DNA of 64,000 nucleotides from Brachyspira aalborgi (GCF_008016455.1 NZ_SAXU01000001.1:620001-684000); one strand, 5' to 3'. Positions 35,532-45,467 are shown, counted from the first letter of the stretch. The notes: generated by a model not told the origin, from the letters alone. Translations and numbers: made by a program.

Positions 35532-36281
35532 ATGATGGAAGGAATGGAAAGCAAATCAATTTTAGGCGTTAGAATAGACAATTTTAATAATAATTTTGAA
35601 GATATTTTAGAGAGATTAAAAAATAAAGAAAACGCTTTAATAGTCACTTTAGATATTCATCAATTATTAAGAGTTCGTTCTAATAAAAAATTAAAAGAAA
35701 CTGTAAATAATGCTTCTTTAGTTATAGCCTCTCATCATACTATAGCCAAAGGTTATAATTTTATCCATAAAGAAAAATTAGAATATATGAAAGATTTTAT
35801 ATTTTTTTCAAATATATTGTCCTATATGGATAAGAAAAAAATGTCTATGTTTTTATTCGGAAACGAAGAGAAATACTTTTTTTCTATTTTAGAAAAGATA
35901 AAAAAAATATATCCTAATATAACTAATATTGGAAGTTTTGAAAATACAAAAAATAAAACAGAATTAGAAAAAGCGTTTATAGGATTAAAAAAGATAGACC
36001 CAAATATGCTTTTAATATATATGCCTTTTAAAAAATCTTTATATTGGTTTTCGGATAATAAAGAAAATTTAAAAGTAAAATTATGCGTTCCCGTTTCAAG
36101 ACCTTTAGACGGTTTTGCAGGAAAAACGGAATCTCCAAATAGAGATATACTTGAATCAAATAAAGAAGAAATATTTTATCTAAAGAAAAATATATTTAGA
36201 ATATTTCTCTATTTTGATTATATATTTTTTTGGATTCTCGTTTTATTTGAAAAATTAACTTTAAATAAAAATAAGAAATAA
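35532..36281 (+). CDS. WecG/TagA/CpsF-like glycosyltransferase, diverged
   Basis: The 249-residue protein has the overall order of the WecG/TagA/CpsF family: LGVRIDNFN at the start, a strand IVTLDIHQLLRVRSN, SLVIASHHT, MSMFLFGNEE and VPVSRPLDGFAGK. In standard members the second block reads TPN or NPE and is followed by a catalytic DGxG; here DGIG is replaced by SHHT, so activity may be altered or lost. A C-terminal hydrophobic helix with a basic tail could bind the membrane. It would transfer a sugar to a lipid carrier in envelope biogenesis. It probably shares a transcript with pfkA. Confidence 0.6.
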   Translation: MMEGMESKSILGVRIDNFNNNFEDILERLKNKENALIVTLDIHQLLRVRSNKKLKETVNNASLVIASHHTIAKGYNFIHKEKLEYMKDFIFFSNILSYMDKKKMSMFLFGNEEKYFFSILEKIKKIYPNITNIGSFENTKNKTELEKAFIGLKKIDPNMLLIYMPFKKSLYWFSDNKENLKVKLCVPVSRPLDGFAGKTESPNRDILESNKEEIFYLKKNIFRIFLYFDYIFFWILVLFEKLTLNKNKK

Positions 36282-36312
36282 TAAATCTTTAATTAATCTA
36301 AATTTTAAACTT

Positions 36313-37353
36313 TTAATTCAAAGTTAATAAGGTTTCCTGTAAAGCTGCCATATATTCTTTTGCCCTTGGAACATTCGCATTATTCGGATATTGAGAAACG
36401 AAAGAATCCAAAGTTTTATAAGAATCGTTATATCGTCCAACTTTGAAATATGACAATCCTATATAAAGCAAAGCTTCCGCGTCTAAAGTGTCGACATTAT
36501 TATATCTCACTCTATTATAATATTCTATAGCTCTGTCGTAATTTTTTTCGTTATAATAAGATTGTCCTATTCTAAATAAAGCGTCTTCTTCGTATTTTGT
36601 TCTTGGGAATAGAGTCGCTATTTTATTATAATACATTCTCGCTTTTGTATAATTTCTATCTAAAAAGAATCTATGCGCTCTTGCTGGAACTTGTATTAAA
36701 TATGTTCTCGTAACCTCGTTATAATAAATACTCGTTTTATAATATTGTAAAAAATCTTCGTATATTTCAAAAGCTCTGTCATAATCATTCATACTAAAAT
36801 AAACTCTCGCTCTTCCCAATACTGCAAGCTCTCCGTTCGCTCTTAAAAAATAACTTAAAGCCTCTCCGTATTTTTTTTGAAAAAATAATTGATAACCATA
36901 TTCCATATTCATAGTGGCTGCAATATCTTTATCTTTAGCTCTTAAATTATTCTGTAATTTCGGCGTTATATAATCGTCAAAAGCGTTTTCCAATCTCGCT
37001 ATATCCGCATAAACCATTATAGCGTTTGTAGAATAACTTATAAATTCGGGATTATCTATAATGTCGGTAAGCCTTTCTTTAGCCAAATGATATTTTTTTT
37101 GTTTTTTTAGAGAATCGGCAACCAAAAAATAAGATTGAGCCACATTTTCTAAAGGTCTTAATTTTGTTTCTATAGATAAATATTCGTTCAAATTATTTAT
37201 AGCTTCGTCATAATTGCCCATTTCATAATATCTCTTACCTTTTTGAAAATATCTTTCAGGCGAAGATAAAGAGGAAGCCTTTGTTATAAAAACCGCGCCC
37301 AAAATGGCGACTATAGTAATAACGGACGCTAAAATTGCTGAATAAATCTTCAT
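36313..37353 (-). CDS. TPR-repeat membrane-anchored protein
   Basis: The 346-residue protein has one N-terminal membrane helix (about residues 5-27) and then tandem tetratricopeptide repeats: GKRYYEMGNYDEAINNL, ARVYFSMNDYDRAFEIYEDF, GQSYYNEKNYDRAIEYYN and GLSYFKVGRYNDSY. TPR arrays bind partner proteins; in spirochaetes such proteins often sit in the periplasm. It is the downstream gene of a pair with 37368-38423, 14 bases apart on the same strand, and both have TPR-type content. A partner is not identifiable from sequence. Confidence 0.75.
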   Translation of the reverse strand: MKIYSAILASVITIVAILGAVFITKASSLSSPERYFQKGKRYYEMGNYDEAINNLNEYLSIETKLRPLENVAQSYFLVADSLKKQKKYHLAKERLTDIIDNPEFISYSTNAIMVYADIARLENAFDDYITPKLQNNLRAKDKDIAATMNMEYGYQLFFQKKYGEALSYFLRANGELAVLGRARVYFSMNDYDRAFEIYEDFLQYYKTSIYYNEVTRTYLIQVPARAHRFFLDRNYTKARMYYNKIATLFPRTKYEEDALFRIGQSYYNEKNYDRAIEYYNRVRYNNVDTLDAEALLYIGLSYFKVGRYNDSYKTLDSFVSQYPNNANVPRAKEYMAALQETLLTLN

Positions 37354-37367
37354 AATATCTTCTCCAA

Positions 37368-38423
37368 TTATAAATCGCTTAACACCTGATTAACCCAAAA
37401 ACTAACCTCTTCATGATTAATCGACTGTATTCGTCTAAATACCGTCAATGCGTTTTGTTTTTGCTTTGCATATTTATAAGCTTTTCCAAGCAGTAAATTA
37501 ATATTATAATATAAATCTCTATTAACATTTTTTGTCGAAACAGGTTTAAGTAAAGTAATTACCGTAGAATAATTACCCAACTTAAATTGAGCTAAAGCTT
37601 TATTATATTCGCTCATATACTCGTCATATTCTATTTGAAATTCGTTCGCTGTATTAGTAGCTGGCGTTTCAAAAGAATTTTCGCTTAAATCGATTAAAGT
37701 CTCGTTTGTATATTCTAAACTTGTTTTGCTTTCATCTTCCAATTTTTTATTTTTAATAGCGTTATTTGAAATATTATTTGTATTTGGTTTTAAATATATT
37801 TCAGTCGTATTATAATAGTTTGTAAAATTATAATAATTCGTTTGATTATAATAATTAGTTTGCTCATAATAATTTGTGTGAGATATAAAATTTGTAGCCG
37901 TATTCAAATCATTAGTCGCCACAATTATCATAGTATTTGTATTAGTCATAATAATATTTGTATTAATCGCATTAGGGTCCTTAAATTCAAAAGATACCGT
38001 ATCTACATCAGAATCTGCCGTATAAAAACCTATATTATCAACATAAGATATAACTGCATAATAATATTTTCCGTATCCTGGCAATATGTCTAACATAGAA
38101 TATGAATTAAAACTATTAGTAGCTTTAACCGAACCTATAATTGTAGCCGTGCTTAAAAGCGGACGAGATAATATAGGATTATTGCTTCTATAAACATAAT
38201 AAGTTAAATTAGGATGATATATGCCTTCCCATTCCACATATAAAGAATCTTCGTTTATAGGTTTTATGGAAATCTTGCTTGCTAATCTTTTAGAATTAGG
38301 TAAATTCGTAAAAGAAACTTCGGCATTAGTTGAAGTTTGAGAATATAAAAATCCTGCAGAAATAAATAATATTAAACTAAATATTAAAAATAATCTTGCT
38401 TTATTAAATTTTATTCTATGCAT
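37368..38423 (-). CDS. Secreted protein with fibronectin-III-like domain, NYY repeats and TPR
   Basis: The 351-residue protein has a signal peptide (about 1-28), a domain (about 50-145) with the look of a fibronectin type III fold (YVEWEGIYHPNLTYYVYRS, YYYAVISYVD), an Asn/Thr-rich tract with four imperfect six-residue repeats around TNYYxx (about 180-205), and C-terminal TPR-like helices (YNKALAQFKLGNYSTVITLL). The 18-base DNA repeats that encode TNYYxx may be unstable in length but keep the frame. It is the first gene of a pair with the TPR protein. Export is likely; function unknown. Confidence 0.65.
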   Translation of the reverse strand: MHRIKFNKARLFLIFSLILFISAGFLYSQTSTNAEVSFTNLPNSKRLASKISIKPINEDSLYVEWEGIYHPNLTYYVYRSNNPILSRPLLSTATIIGSVKATNSFNSYSMLDILPGYGKYYYAVISYVDNIGFYTADSDVDTVSFEFKDPNAINTNIIMTNTNTMIIVATNDLNTATNFISHTNYYEQTNYYNQTNYYNFTNYYNTTEIYLKPNTNNISNNAIKNKKLEDESKTSLEYTNETLIDLSENSFETPATNTANEFQIEYDEYMSEYNKALAQFKLGNYSTVITLLKPVSTKNVNRDLYYNINLLLGKAYKYAKQKQNALTVFRRIQSINHEEVSFWVNQVLSDL

Positions 38424-38501
38424 ATTAGTTCACCCTTTTTCATTACTATATATATTCGGAATGAAATTATATAAAATTTAGGTATATTATAAAATAAAAT
38501 A

Positions 38502-39353
38502 TTAGACTTTTTCCATAATAATTGCCACAAGAAAACCCATGCACATTGATAAAACGGTAGCTATTAACATAGGAACACTTAAAGAAGTTATATTTGGCCA
38601 AAGACTTAAAAAAGAAACTACCAAAATACCCAATACGAAACCAAAAAGAGTCGACCTGTATTTTTGAATAAGAATCGTTATTAATTTTGATATAGCGAAT
38701 ATTCCAATAATAACTCCTATTCCTAAAAATATTAAAGGATAAACATTATTAAAATTAGATTTTAAAGTCGAAACAAAATAAGAAATATTCTCATATTCTC
38801 CCAATATCAATAAAAGAAGAGAGCCAGATATTCCAGGAATTACCATCGCAATTGCCGCAGCTATTCCGCAAAAGAATAATTTTATTCCGTAAAAAACAGA
38901 AAAATTTCCCGAATAAGTAGCCTCTCCCATAGGCTTATTAATATCGAAATAAACGAATATAGCCATTATAAAAGCGCCTAAAAAGAATGCAAAAAATACT
39001 TTAAAATTATATTCTTCAACGGTTTTCGTTATAAACGGAAAAGAACCTAACACGAGTCCGACAAAAAATATTTTAGTCGGAACGGGATAATTTGAAAATA
39101 AATAATTAATAATATTTAAAAATAAAAATATCGAAACGGCTGCTCCCAAAAAAGTAGGAATTAATATTTTTAAACTTTCAATTATATCTTTCCATTTTAA
39201 TTTAATTAATGCAATAGGCAAAGTCGATATTGAATAAGTTAATTTTTCGTAAATTCCAAGAACAAAAGCTATAGTTCCTCCCGACACTCCTGGTATTGCG
39301 TTAGCTATTCCTATTGCCATTCCTTTTATAAAATAGGATAAATAAACTCTCAT
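38502..39353 (-). CDS. DUF368 family, undecaprenyl-phosphate flippase-type (PopT-like)
   Basis: This polytopic membrane protein has the two pseudo-symmetric signature loops of DUF368: IPGVSGGTIAFVLGIYEKL near the N-terminus and IPGISGSLLLLILGEYENI past the middle. Members of the DUF368 family (PopT) have been shown to return undecaprenyl phosphate across the inner membrane for reuse in cell-envelope synthesis. I start at the ATG at 39353 (283 residues), which follows an AGAGAG stretch, rather than 12 codons upstream. A terminator at 39371-39411 separates it from ridA. Confidence 0.88.
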   Translation of the reverse strand: MRVYLSYFIKGMAIGIANAIPGVSGGTIAFVLGIYEKLTYSISTLPIALIKLKWKDIIESLKILIPTFLGAAVSIFLFLNIINYLFSNYPVPTKIFFVGLVLGSFPFITKTVEEYNFKVFFAFFLGAFIMAIFVYFDINKPMGEATYSGNFSVFYGIKLFFCGIAAAIAMVIPGISGSLLLLILGEYENISYFVSTLKSNFNNVYPLIFLGIGVIIGIFAISKLITILIQKYRSTLFGFVLGILVVSFLSLWPNITSLSVPMLIATVLSMCMGFLVAIIMEKV

Positions 39354-39370
39354 ATTATCTCTCTTTAATT

Positions 39371-39411
39371 TTAATAAAATAAAAACCATGAATAATTTTC
39401 ATTATGCATGG
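39371..39411 (-). terminator. Terminator of ridA
   Basis: On the minus strand CCATGCATAAT (39411-39401) pairs with ATTATTCATGG (39396-39386) with one mismatch, around a 4-base loop, followed by TTTTTATTTTATT. It lies between ridA and the DUF368 gene. Confidence 0.75.
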
Positions 39412-39425
39412 CTTATATAATTCTT

Positions 39426-39809
39426 TTAACCTATTACCGCCGTTATTTCAACTTCAACCAAAGCGTCTTTCGGCAGCGACTTTACGGCAACCGTGCTTCT
39501 TGCAGGCGGATTTTCCGTAAAATAAGAACCGTAAACTTCATTAAATGCGGCAAAATTCGACATATCGCTTAAATAACATGTAGTTTTAATAATATTAGAC
39601 AAATTAAGATTTTCCGATTCCAAAAGCCCTTTAATATTTTCCATAACTCTTTCGGTTTGCTTTTTAATATCGTTTTCCGCCATATTGCCGCTTACTGGGT
39701 CCAAAGGTATTTGCCCTGAAGCAAAAATAAAATTACCGCTTTTAATAGCTTGAGAATAAGGTCCTATAGCCTGCGGAGCTTTATGAGTTTTAATAATTTT
39801 CTTATCCAT
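39426..39809 (-). CDS. ridA: RidA-family enamine/imine deaminase
   Basis: The 127-residue protein matches the RidA (YjgF/UK114) family: HKAPQAIGPYSQAI near the N-terminus, FASGQIPLDPVSG, and the Arg-containing ARSTVAVKSLPKDALVEVE near the end, with the Arg that binds the substrate carboxylate. RidA hydrolyses reactive 2-aminoacrylate and similar enamines made by pyridoxal-phosphate enzymes. It is a single gene with its own terminator. Confidence 0.95.
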   Translation of the reverse strand: MDKKIIKTHKAPQAIGPYSQAIKSGNFIFASGQIPLDPVSGNMAENDIKKQTERVMENIKGLLESENLNLSNIIKTTCYLSDMSNFAAFNEVYGSYFTENPPARSTVAVKSLPKDALVEVEITAVIG

Positions 39810-39947
39810 ATTTATTTTCCTTAAACTTATTTTTATTATTGATTAAAGTAAATTATAATAATTTTTTTATAAAATATCAAGTATTTAGAGTATTAACATA
39901 TTCAATTTATTATGATATAATTAAAATAATATTTATCAGAGTAGCTT

Positions 39948-40952
39948 ATGTGTATTGCAATATTAAAAAAAGTTTTCATTTTAATTATAATTTTTTTATC
40001 TTTTTCATATATATTATTTTCGGATAATATTTATTCAAAACATTCTTTATCGATTTTAAATTCGACAAGCGCGAGAAATAGAGGAATTATGGATTCGGGA
40101 TTTTTAACGGGAAAAGATTCTTCTGTTATATTTATTAATTCTTCTTCTTTAATGTCTTTAATTAGAGATTCTATTAATTTAAATTATACTTTATCTCCAA
40201 ATTTTAAAGACGAATATTTATTTAACGGTTCTTATTCTCATACGGATAATATTTACGCAATTGGAATAGGTTTCGCTTCTGAAATTAATAAAATAAAAAC
40301 TTATAATAATTCGGGAATAAGAGATAAAGATATATATAATGGAAATTATTTAATAAATATAGGAGCGGCTTATATGATAAATGAAAATTCTTTTTTTGGA
40401 GCGAATATTAAAGCCGTTATAAATAATTTTGATAAAGAAAATATATTTGGAGGATTTTTAGATTTATCTTATATGCAATCAATATTTAATCCCTCATTTA
40501 AAATTGGAGTTGGAATAAAAAATTTCGGATTTTACGATAAAGTATTTGCGGCAATAGACACGGATATAATAACTTCTATAGCTTATGCAAAAGAAGATTC
40601 AAGTTTCGCCGTTTCTTTAGAATATGATATTTCAGTTCCTTCGATAAGTCATAGAGTAGCGATTGGATTAGAAGCTATAATAATAAATTTTAATAAATTA
40701 GGTTTATTCAATTCAAATATAGATTATGACGATTTGCCCGAAAGCGCGCTTGACGAACCTAACGCTATGCAAAAAAGACATTTAACAAAATTGCCAAGCG
40801 GAATTTTAGGAAGACTCGGAGTTGGAAATAAAGGAGTTTCTTTAGGCTTATCCTTATATGTCGATTTATTTAGATTAGATTATGCAATCGTATTCGATAA
40901 TTTTAATAAGAATAATATTTCGCATGATTTTGGATTAAGTTTTATGTTTTAA
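39948..40952 (+). CDS. Outer-membrane beta-barrel protein (PorV/UPF0164-like)
   Basis: The 334-residue protein has a signal peptide (about 1-25, cleavage near LFS-DN), then a start (STSARNRGIMDSGFLTGKDSSVIFINSSSL) that resembles the GARAAGMG...DASAIYWNPAG opening of PorV/UPF0164 and FadL-like barrels. Strands of 8-12 residues fill the rest, and it ends in FGLSFMF, with the C-terminal Phe expected of an outer-membrane barrel. The pentapeptide gene follows after 2 bases. Family assignment is moderate. Confidence 0.6.
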   Translation: MCIAILKKVFILIIIFLSFSYILFSDNIYSKHSLSILNSTSARNRGIMDSGFLTGKDSSVIFINSSSLMSLIRDSINLNYTLSPNFKDEYLFNGSYSHTDNIYAIGIGFASEINKIKTYNNSGIRDKDIYNGNYLINIGAAYMINENSFFGANIKAVINNFDKENIFGGFLDLSYMQSIFNPSFKIGVGIKNFGFYDKVFAAIDTDIITSIAYAKEDSSFAVSLEYDISVPSISHRVAIGLEAIIINFNKLGLFNSNIDYDDLPESALDEPNAMQKRHLTKLPSGILGRLGVGNKGVSLGLSLYVDLFRLDYAIVFDNFNKNNISHDFGLSFMF

Positions 40953-40954
40953 TT

Positions 40955-41746
40955 ATGCCACAGATTTGCAAACAAAAAATTTCAAATACTCAAAACTGCG
41001 ACAGAGAAGAATATAAAGACGGTTTTTGCATAATTCATCATAATGGAAAAGATAAACCGAATAATATATTTAGAAAAATTATAAGAGACGATATATACAG
41101 AGGATTTTATAATTTTTCTTATATGATTAGCTACGATGGATTTAGTTTAGAAGAATTAAAAATTGAAAAAGACGCCGAAATGATTTTTAGAAATTCTAAT
41201 TTTGCGGGACCTTTTCAAATAAAAAATAGAGATTTAACCGCTTCTTTTGATTTTACGGACGCTAATTTTGATTCGGGATTATTTATAACATTATCCGATA
41301 TTAAAAAAGAAATAATAATAAAAAATTCAAATATATCGATGGATTTAAATTTTTCTTTAAGCAATTTCGATTCTCTTATTACATATAATACAAAAATTAA
41401 TTGCAAAGCCGATTTTTCAAATACTCGTATAAACGGAAAATTTGAATTTAATCATATTCATTTTAAAGATAATTTAAATTTTTTAAATGCCGTTTTTAGA
41501 GACGATTTTACTTTTCAAAATATAATTGTAGAAAAAGATATTGATTTTAGAAACGCCGTATTTTTTAAGAAAATGAAATTTGAAAATGCGGAATTTAAAG
41601 GCGAGTTTAAACCAGGGGAAATAATTTATAACGATAAAATCGAAATGAAAAATGTTTTAATCAATGGCAAATTAATTGAAAATAATCAAAAAGCTAAAGA
41701 AGATAAAAAGAAATTAGAAAAAATTAAAAGAATTAAAAAAACTTAA
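40955..41746 (+). CDS. Pentapeptide-repeat protein with N-terminal Cys/His motif
   Basis: The 263-residue protein begins with a compact Cys/His motif (Cys5, Cys15, Cys25, then His28-His29), which could bind a metal. A region from about 70 to 220 contains pentapeptide-type repeats of the form A(D/N)FxxxxF, such as FDFTDANFDSGLF, FDFRNAVFFKKMKFENAEFKG. Such repeats form a right-handed quadrilateral beta-helix. The C-terminus is Lys-rich. It directly follows the barrel protein and is cytoplasmic by prediction (no signal peptide). Function unknown. Confidence 0.65.
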   Translation: MPQICKQKISNTQNCDREEYKDGFCIIHHNGKDKPNNIFRKIIRDDIYRGFYNFSYMISYDGFSLEELKIEKDAEMIFRNSNFAGPFQIKNRDLTASFDFTDANFDSGLFITLSDIKKEIIIKNSNISMDLNFSLSNFDSLITYNTKINCKADFSNTRINGKFEFNHIHFKDNLNFLNAVFRDDFTFQNIIVEKDIDFRNAVFFKKMKFENAEFKGEFKPGEIIYNDKIEMKNVLINGKLIENNQKAKEDKKKLEKIKRIKKT

Positions 41747-41773
41747 TGAAAATTATTTTATAAAGAAAAGTAA

Positions 41774-42853
41774 TTATAAAAATTTTCTGTTATCTTTTAA
41801 TTCTTCTTTTTCTCTTATATCTTTTAATATTTCTTTTATTTTTGAATCTTTATTATCAGAATATATTAAAAGCGCTCCGTTAGATTTTACTATAGTTAAA
41901 TTGTTTATTCCGTCAACGGTTATAAAATCTTTATCATCGTTTATTATTATATTATTTTTAGATTCTTTAATATAAGCGTTTCCTATAATAACATTATTAT
42001 CTTTATCTTTTTTATATATTCTTCCAAGAGCCGAAAAAGCTCCTAAATCGTCCCAAAAAAATTCGGCTTTTATGCAAATAATATCTTTTAATTTTTCCAT
42101 AATTCCAAAGTCGAAAGATATTTTTTCTATTTTTGCAAATATTCCTTTTGCCAAATGCAATTTTTCTTTATTTCTTATATTATTAAAAGCCTCGATAACT
42201 TTATTATAAGTGTCTGGCATTAAAGATTTTACCGCTTCTAAAACGCTTTCTATATCCCAAATAAACATTCCGCTGTTCCATAAATAATTTCCGTCTTCCA
42301 AAAATTTTTTAGCGTTTTCTAAATTAGGTTTCTCTACAAATCTTTCAACTTTAAACTCGTTATCTTTAATATTATCTATCAATTTGATATAGCCGTATCC
42401 CGTTTCCGCTCTGTTTGGTTTAATTCCTATAATGACGGTTTTTTTAGTTTTTGAAGTAACCTCAACCGCTTCTTCTAAAGTTTTTGTAAATAAATCTTCT
42501 TCTTTTATAATAGGGTCCGCGGGAAGTATAGCTATAATTGAATTACCGATTCTTTCTTTTATTGTTAAAACGCCTAAAGTAACCGCCGCCGCCGTGTCGC
42601 GTCCTAAAGGTTCGTATATTATATTTTCTTCTTTAAAACTTGGTATATATTTATTAAAAGCATTTTTATATCTTATTCCCGTTATGATAAAAATATTTTC
42701 TTCGTTAGTTATTTTTAAAGCTCTCGATATAGTTTTTTCTATTAAAGATTTATTATCTCCGATTCTTAAAAATTGTTTAGGTTTATTTTCTCTGCTTAAT
42801 GGCCAAAGTCTTTCTCCTATTCCTCCCGCCATTATAAGAACGGATTTTTTCAT
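41774..42853 (-). CDS. Mannose-1-phosphate guanylyltransferase
   Basis: This enzyme makes GDP-mannose from mannose 1-phosphate and GTP for surface glycans. The N-terminal signature reads AGGIGERLWPLSRENKPKQF, followed by EPLGRDTAAAV, ILPADPII, FVEKP and WNSGMF, as in bacterial GDP-mannose pyrophosphorylases. At 359 residues it has only the transferase domain and lacks the C-terminal isomerase half of bifunctional ManC/AlgA proteins. GGAG precedes the ATG. It is followed upstream on the same strand by ymdB and rny. Confidence 0.9.
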   Translation of the reverse strand: MKKSVLIMAGGIGERLWPLSRENKPKQFLRIGDNKSLIEKTISRALKITNEENIFIITGIRYKNAFNKYIPSFKEENIIYEPLGRDTAAAVTLGVLTIKERIGNSIIAILPADPIIKEEDLFTKTLEEAVEVTSKTKKTVIIGIKPNRAETGYGYIKLIDNIKDNEFKVERFVEKPNLENAKKFLEDGNYLWNSGMFIWDIESVLEAVKSLMPDTYNKVIEAFNNIRNKEKLHLAKGIFAKIEKISFDFGIMEKLKDIICIKAEFFWDDLGAFSALGRIYKKDKDNNVIIGNAYIKESKNNIIINDDKDFITVDGINNLTIVKSNGALLIYSDNKDSKIKEILKDIREKEELKDNRKFL

Positions 42854-42874
42854 AATTAACGCTCCGTATTACTT

Positions 42875-43684
42875 TTAAAGTCTTTCAACTTCGTCATTAT
42901 AATAAACGGTATTTATTCTCTTTATAGATAATGCTCTTCCCGAATCTATATCGACTTGCACTATAATTCCGTTAATCATAGGCGAAGTAGTTTCAACCTC
43001 AAATCTATGCGGGATTTTAGAAACGAATCTTGAAACTGCGGCTTCTTTTTTCATTCCTATAACCGAATCATAGCTTCCGCACATTCCCAAATCGGAAATA
43101 TAAGCGGTGAAAGAAGATAATATTTTTTCATCGGCGGTTTGAACATGAGTATGAGTTCCAAATATGCAGCTAACCTGTCCTTCCAAATAATAAGAAAAAG
43201 CTATTTTTTCGGCTGTCGCTTCCGCATGAAAATCTATAAATATAATATTCGTTTTTTCTTTAATATGTTTAATAGCGATATTCGATTTTTTAAATGGGCA
43301 ATCTAAAGCGTCCATAAAAGTTCTGCCCATAAGATTTATTACTCCAATTTTGCAGTCGAATATATCGTAAATATAATAACCTAATCCAGGCGATTCGTTA
43401 GGATAATTATAAGGACGCAATAATCTATTTTCAAATCCTATTAAAGCGAAAACATCTCTATTATTCCAAATATGATTTCCCGAAGTTAAAACATTTACGC
43501 CCGAATTAAATAATTCCGCCGCCGTATCTCTAGTAATTCCTATACCGTTGGCGGCGTTCTCTCCGTTAGCTATTACAAAATCTATATCATGTTCTAATTT
43601 TATCTCTTCCAAATGCCTTCTAACGGCATATCGTCCCGTGATTCCTATAATATCTCCAAGACATAATATATTTTTTACAGACAT
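42875..43684 (-). CDS. ymdB: YmdB-family metallophosphoesterase
   Basis: The 269-residue protein carries the TIGR00282 pattern: LCLGDIIGITGRYAV, VIANGENAANG, LTSGNHIWNN, IFIDFHAEATAEK and IFGTHTHVQTADE, supplying the dinuclear metal ligands. Members act on cyclic nucleotides (2',3'- and 3',5'-cAMP) and affect biofilm and motility genes in Bacillus. The position next to rny is the same as in Firmicutes, which supports a functional link in RNA or nucleotide turnover. Confidence 0.92.
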   Translation of the reverse strand: MSVKNILCLGDIIGITGRYAVRRHLEEIKLEHDIDFVIANGENAANGIGITRDTAAELFNSGVNVLTSGNHIWNNRDVFALIGFENRLLRPYNYPNESPGLGYYIYDIFDCKIGVINLMGRTFMDALDCPFKKSNIAIKHIKEKTNIIFIDFHAEATAEKIAFSYYLEGQVSCIFGTHTHVQTADEKILSSFTAYISDLGMCGSYDSVIGMKKEAAVSRFVSKIPHRFEVETTSPMINGIIVQVDIDSGRALSIKRINTVYYNDEVERL

Positions 43685-43725
43685 ATTTAAAACCTTTATC
43701 CTATAAATTTTATAATAATAAAAGA

Positions 43726-45261
43726 TTACCTAGCTACTTCAACCGCTCTCGTCTCTCTTATAACAGTAACCCTTATTACACCTGGATATTTTAATTCGTC
43801 TTCAATTCTTTTCGCTATATCTCTCGCTATCTGTTTTGCTTGAGCGTCATCGACTATATCGCTTTTAGCCATAACTCTTAATTCTCTACCCGCCTGAATC
43901 GCGAAAGATTTTTCAACTCCGTCTATACTGTCCGCTATCTTTTCCAAATTATCCAATCTTTTAATATAATTTTCAAAAGACTCCATTCTAGCTCCAGGTC
44001 TTGCGGCGCTTATCGCATCCGCAGCCTTAACTATAACCGCTTCAACCGTTTGAGTTCCAACATCGTTATGATGCGCTCTTATAGAGTTGACTATCTCTTC
44101 TTTCTCTCCGCATCTTTTAGCCAAATCAGCTCCAGACATTGCATGAGAGCCTTCGCCTTCAACTTCTATTGCCTTTCCAATATCATGCAAAAAAGCGCCT
44201 CTCTTTGCCATTTCTACATCCGCTCCAATTTCAGCCGCTATCATAGCCGCAATATTTGCAACCTCTTTGCTATGAAGAAGCATATTCTGTCCATAGCTCG
44301 TTCTATATTGCAATCTTCCCATATGTCTAACTAACTCATGATGCATAGCCGTAAGATTTAAATCTGCAATAGCATTTTCTCCCGCGCTTATAATAGAATC
44401 TTCAACTTCTTTTCTCGTCTTCTCAACGACTTCTTCTATTCTTGCAGGATGTATTCTTCCATCTAAAATAAGTTTTTCCAACGAAACTTTAGCTATATGT
44501 TTTCTCACAGGGTCAAAGCATGAAATTACAACCGCTTCGGGAGTATCGTCTATAATAATATCCACTCCCGTTAAAGTTTCAAGCATTCTTATATTTCTGC
44601 CCTCTCTTCCGATTATTCTTCCTTTCATCTCTTCGCTTGGCAAAGAAACTGAAGTAACAGAAGTCTCTTGAGTTACATCGCTTGAAATTCTTTGAATAGT
44701 TTGAACGATAATCTCTCTCGCTTTTCTTTCTCCCGTTTCTATAGCGTTTTTTTCTATATTATCGACTATTTTTGCCGCAGATTTTTTAGCGTCTTCTTCT
44801 ATGCCTTTAATTAAAGCGTTTTTAGCTTCTTCTGCGGAAAAGCCCGATATTTTTTCTAACTCTTTTCTCTCTTCTTCTATTATTCTTTCTAATTTTTCCT
44901 CTTTTTCTTTTATTTGTTTCATTTTATTCTCAATATTGCGTTCTTTATCTTCCAAATATTGAGATTTTTTGTCTATATTTGCCTCTCGTTGTAGCACTCT
45001 GTTTTCCAATTTTTGAATCTCAGCTCTTCTATCTCTGTTTTCATTTTCTAATTTATGCCTCTCTTTCTGTATTTCAGAATTAGCCGAAGATATCGCATGT
45101 TTTCTTTCGCTCTCGGCTTTTTCTTTTGCCTCTTGAATTATTTTATGTTTTCTTAATTCCGCAGAGTTAGCGTCCATCTTCGCCATTACAAAGCGGATTA
45201 AATATCCTAAAACAATACCGACTACAACAGAGGTGATAATAATCATAATTGATGCATTCAT
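43726..45261 (-). CDS. rny: Ribonuclease Y
   Basis: RNase Y is a membrane-bound endoribonuclease that starts mRNA decay. The 511-residue protein has an N-terminal membrane helix (about 4-26), a long coiled coil (about 30-190), a KH RNA-binding domain (about 200-260, with GRIIGREGRNIR) and an HD catalytic domain with FLHDIGKAIE (about 355) and AHHNDVG. GAGGTG precedes the ATG. It is upstream of ymdB on the same strand. Confidence 0.96.
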   Translation of the reverse strand: MNASIMIIITSVVVGIVLGYLIRFVMAKMDANSAELRKHKIIQEAKEKAESERKHAISSANSEIQKERHKLENENRDRRAEIQKLENRVLQREANIDKKSQYLEDKERNIENKMKQIKEKEEKLERIIEEERKELEKISGFSAEEAKNALIKGIEEDAKKSAAKIVDNIEKNAIETGERKAREIIVQTIQRISSDVTQETSVTSVSLPSEEMKGRIIGREGRNIRMLETLTGVDIIIDDTPEAVVISCFDPVRKHIAKVSLEKLILDGRIHPARIEEVVEKTRKEVEDSIISAGENAIADLNLTAMHHELVRHMGRLQYRTSYGQNMLLHSKEVANIAAMIAAEIGADVEMAKRGAFLHDIGKAIEVEGEGSHAMSGADLAKRCGEKEEIVNSIRAHHNDVGTQTVEAVIVKAADAISAARPGARMESFENYIKRLDNLEKIADSIDGVEKSFAIQAGRELRVMAKSDIVDDAQAKQIARDIAKRIEDELKYPGVIRVTVIRETRAVEVAR

Positions 45262-45467
45262 CTTTTCACCTCATTAATTTTATATTTTATATATTATAAA
45301 AATAACATATATTTTATATAAAGTCAATAAGATTATATGATATTTTTTAAATTTTTTATAATTTAGATGTAAAATGAAGAAAATAATGGAATTTTAGATA
45401 TAAATTAGAAATAAATTCATAATAATAAATTTTATTCTTTTTATAATAAATTGACAATTTTTTCCTT

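Noticed and set aside
37800-37900. NYY-coding 18-base repeats as a CRISPR-like array
   Set aside because: The repeats are in frame, imperfect and adjacent without spacers, so they are protein repeats.
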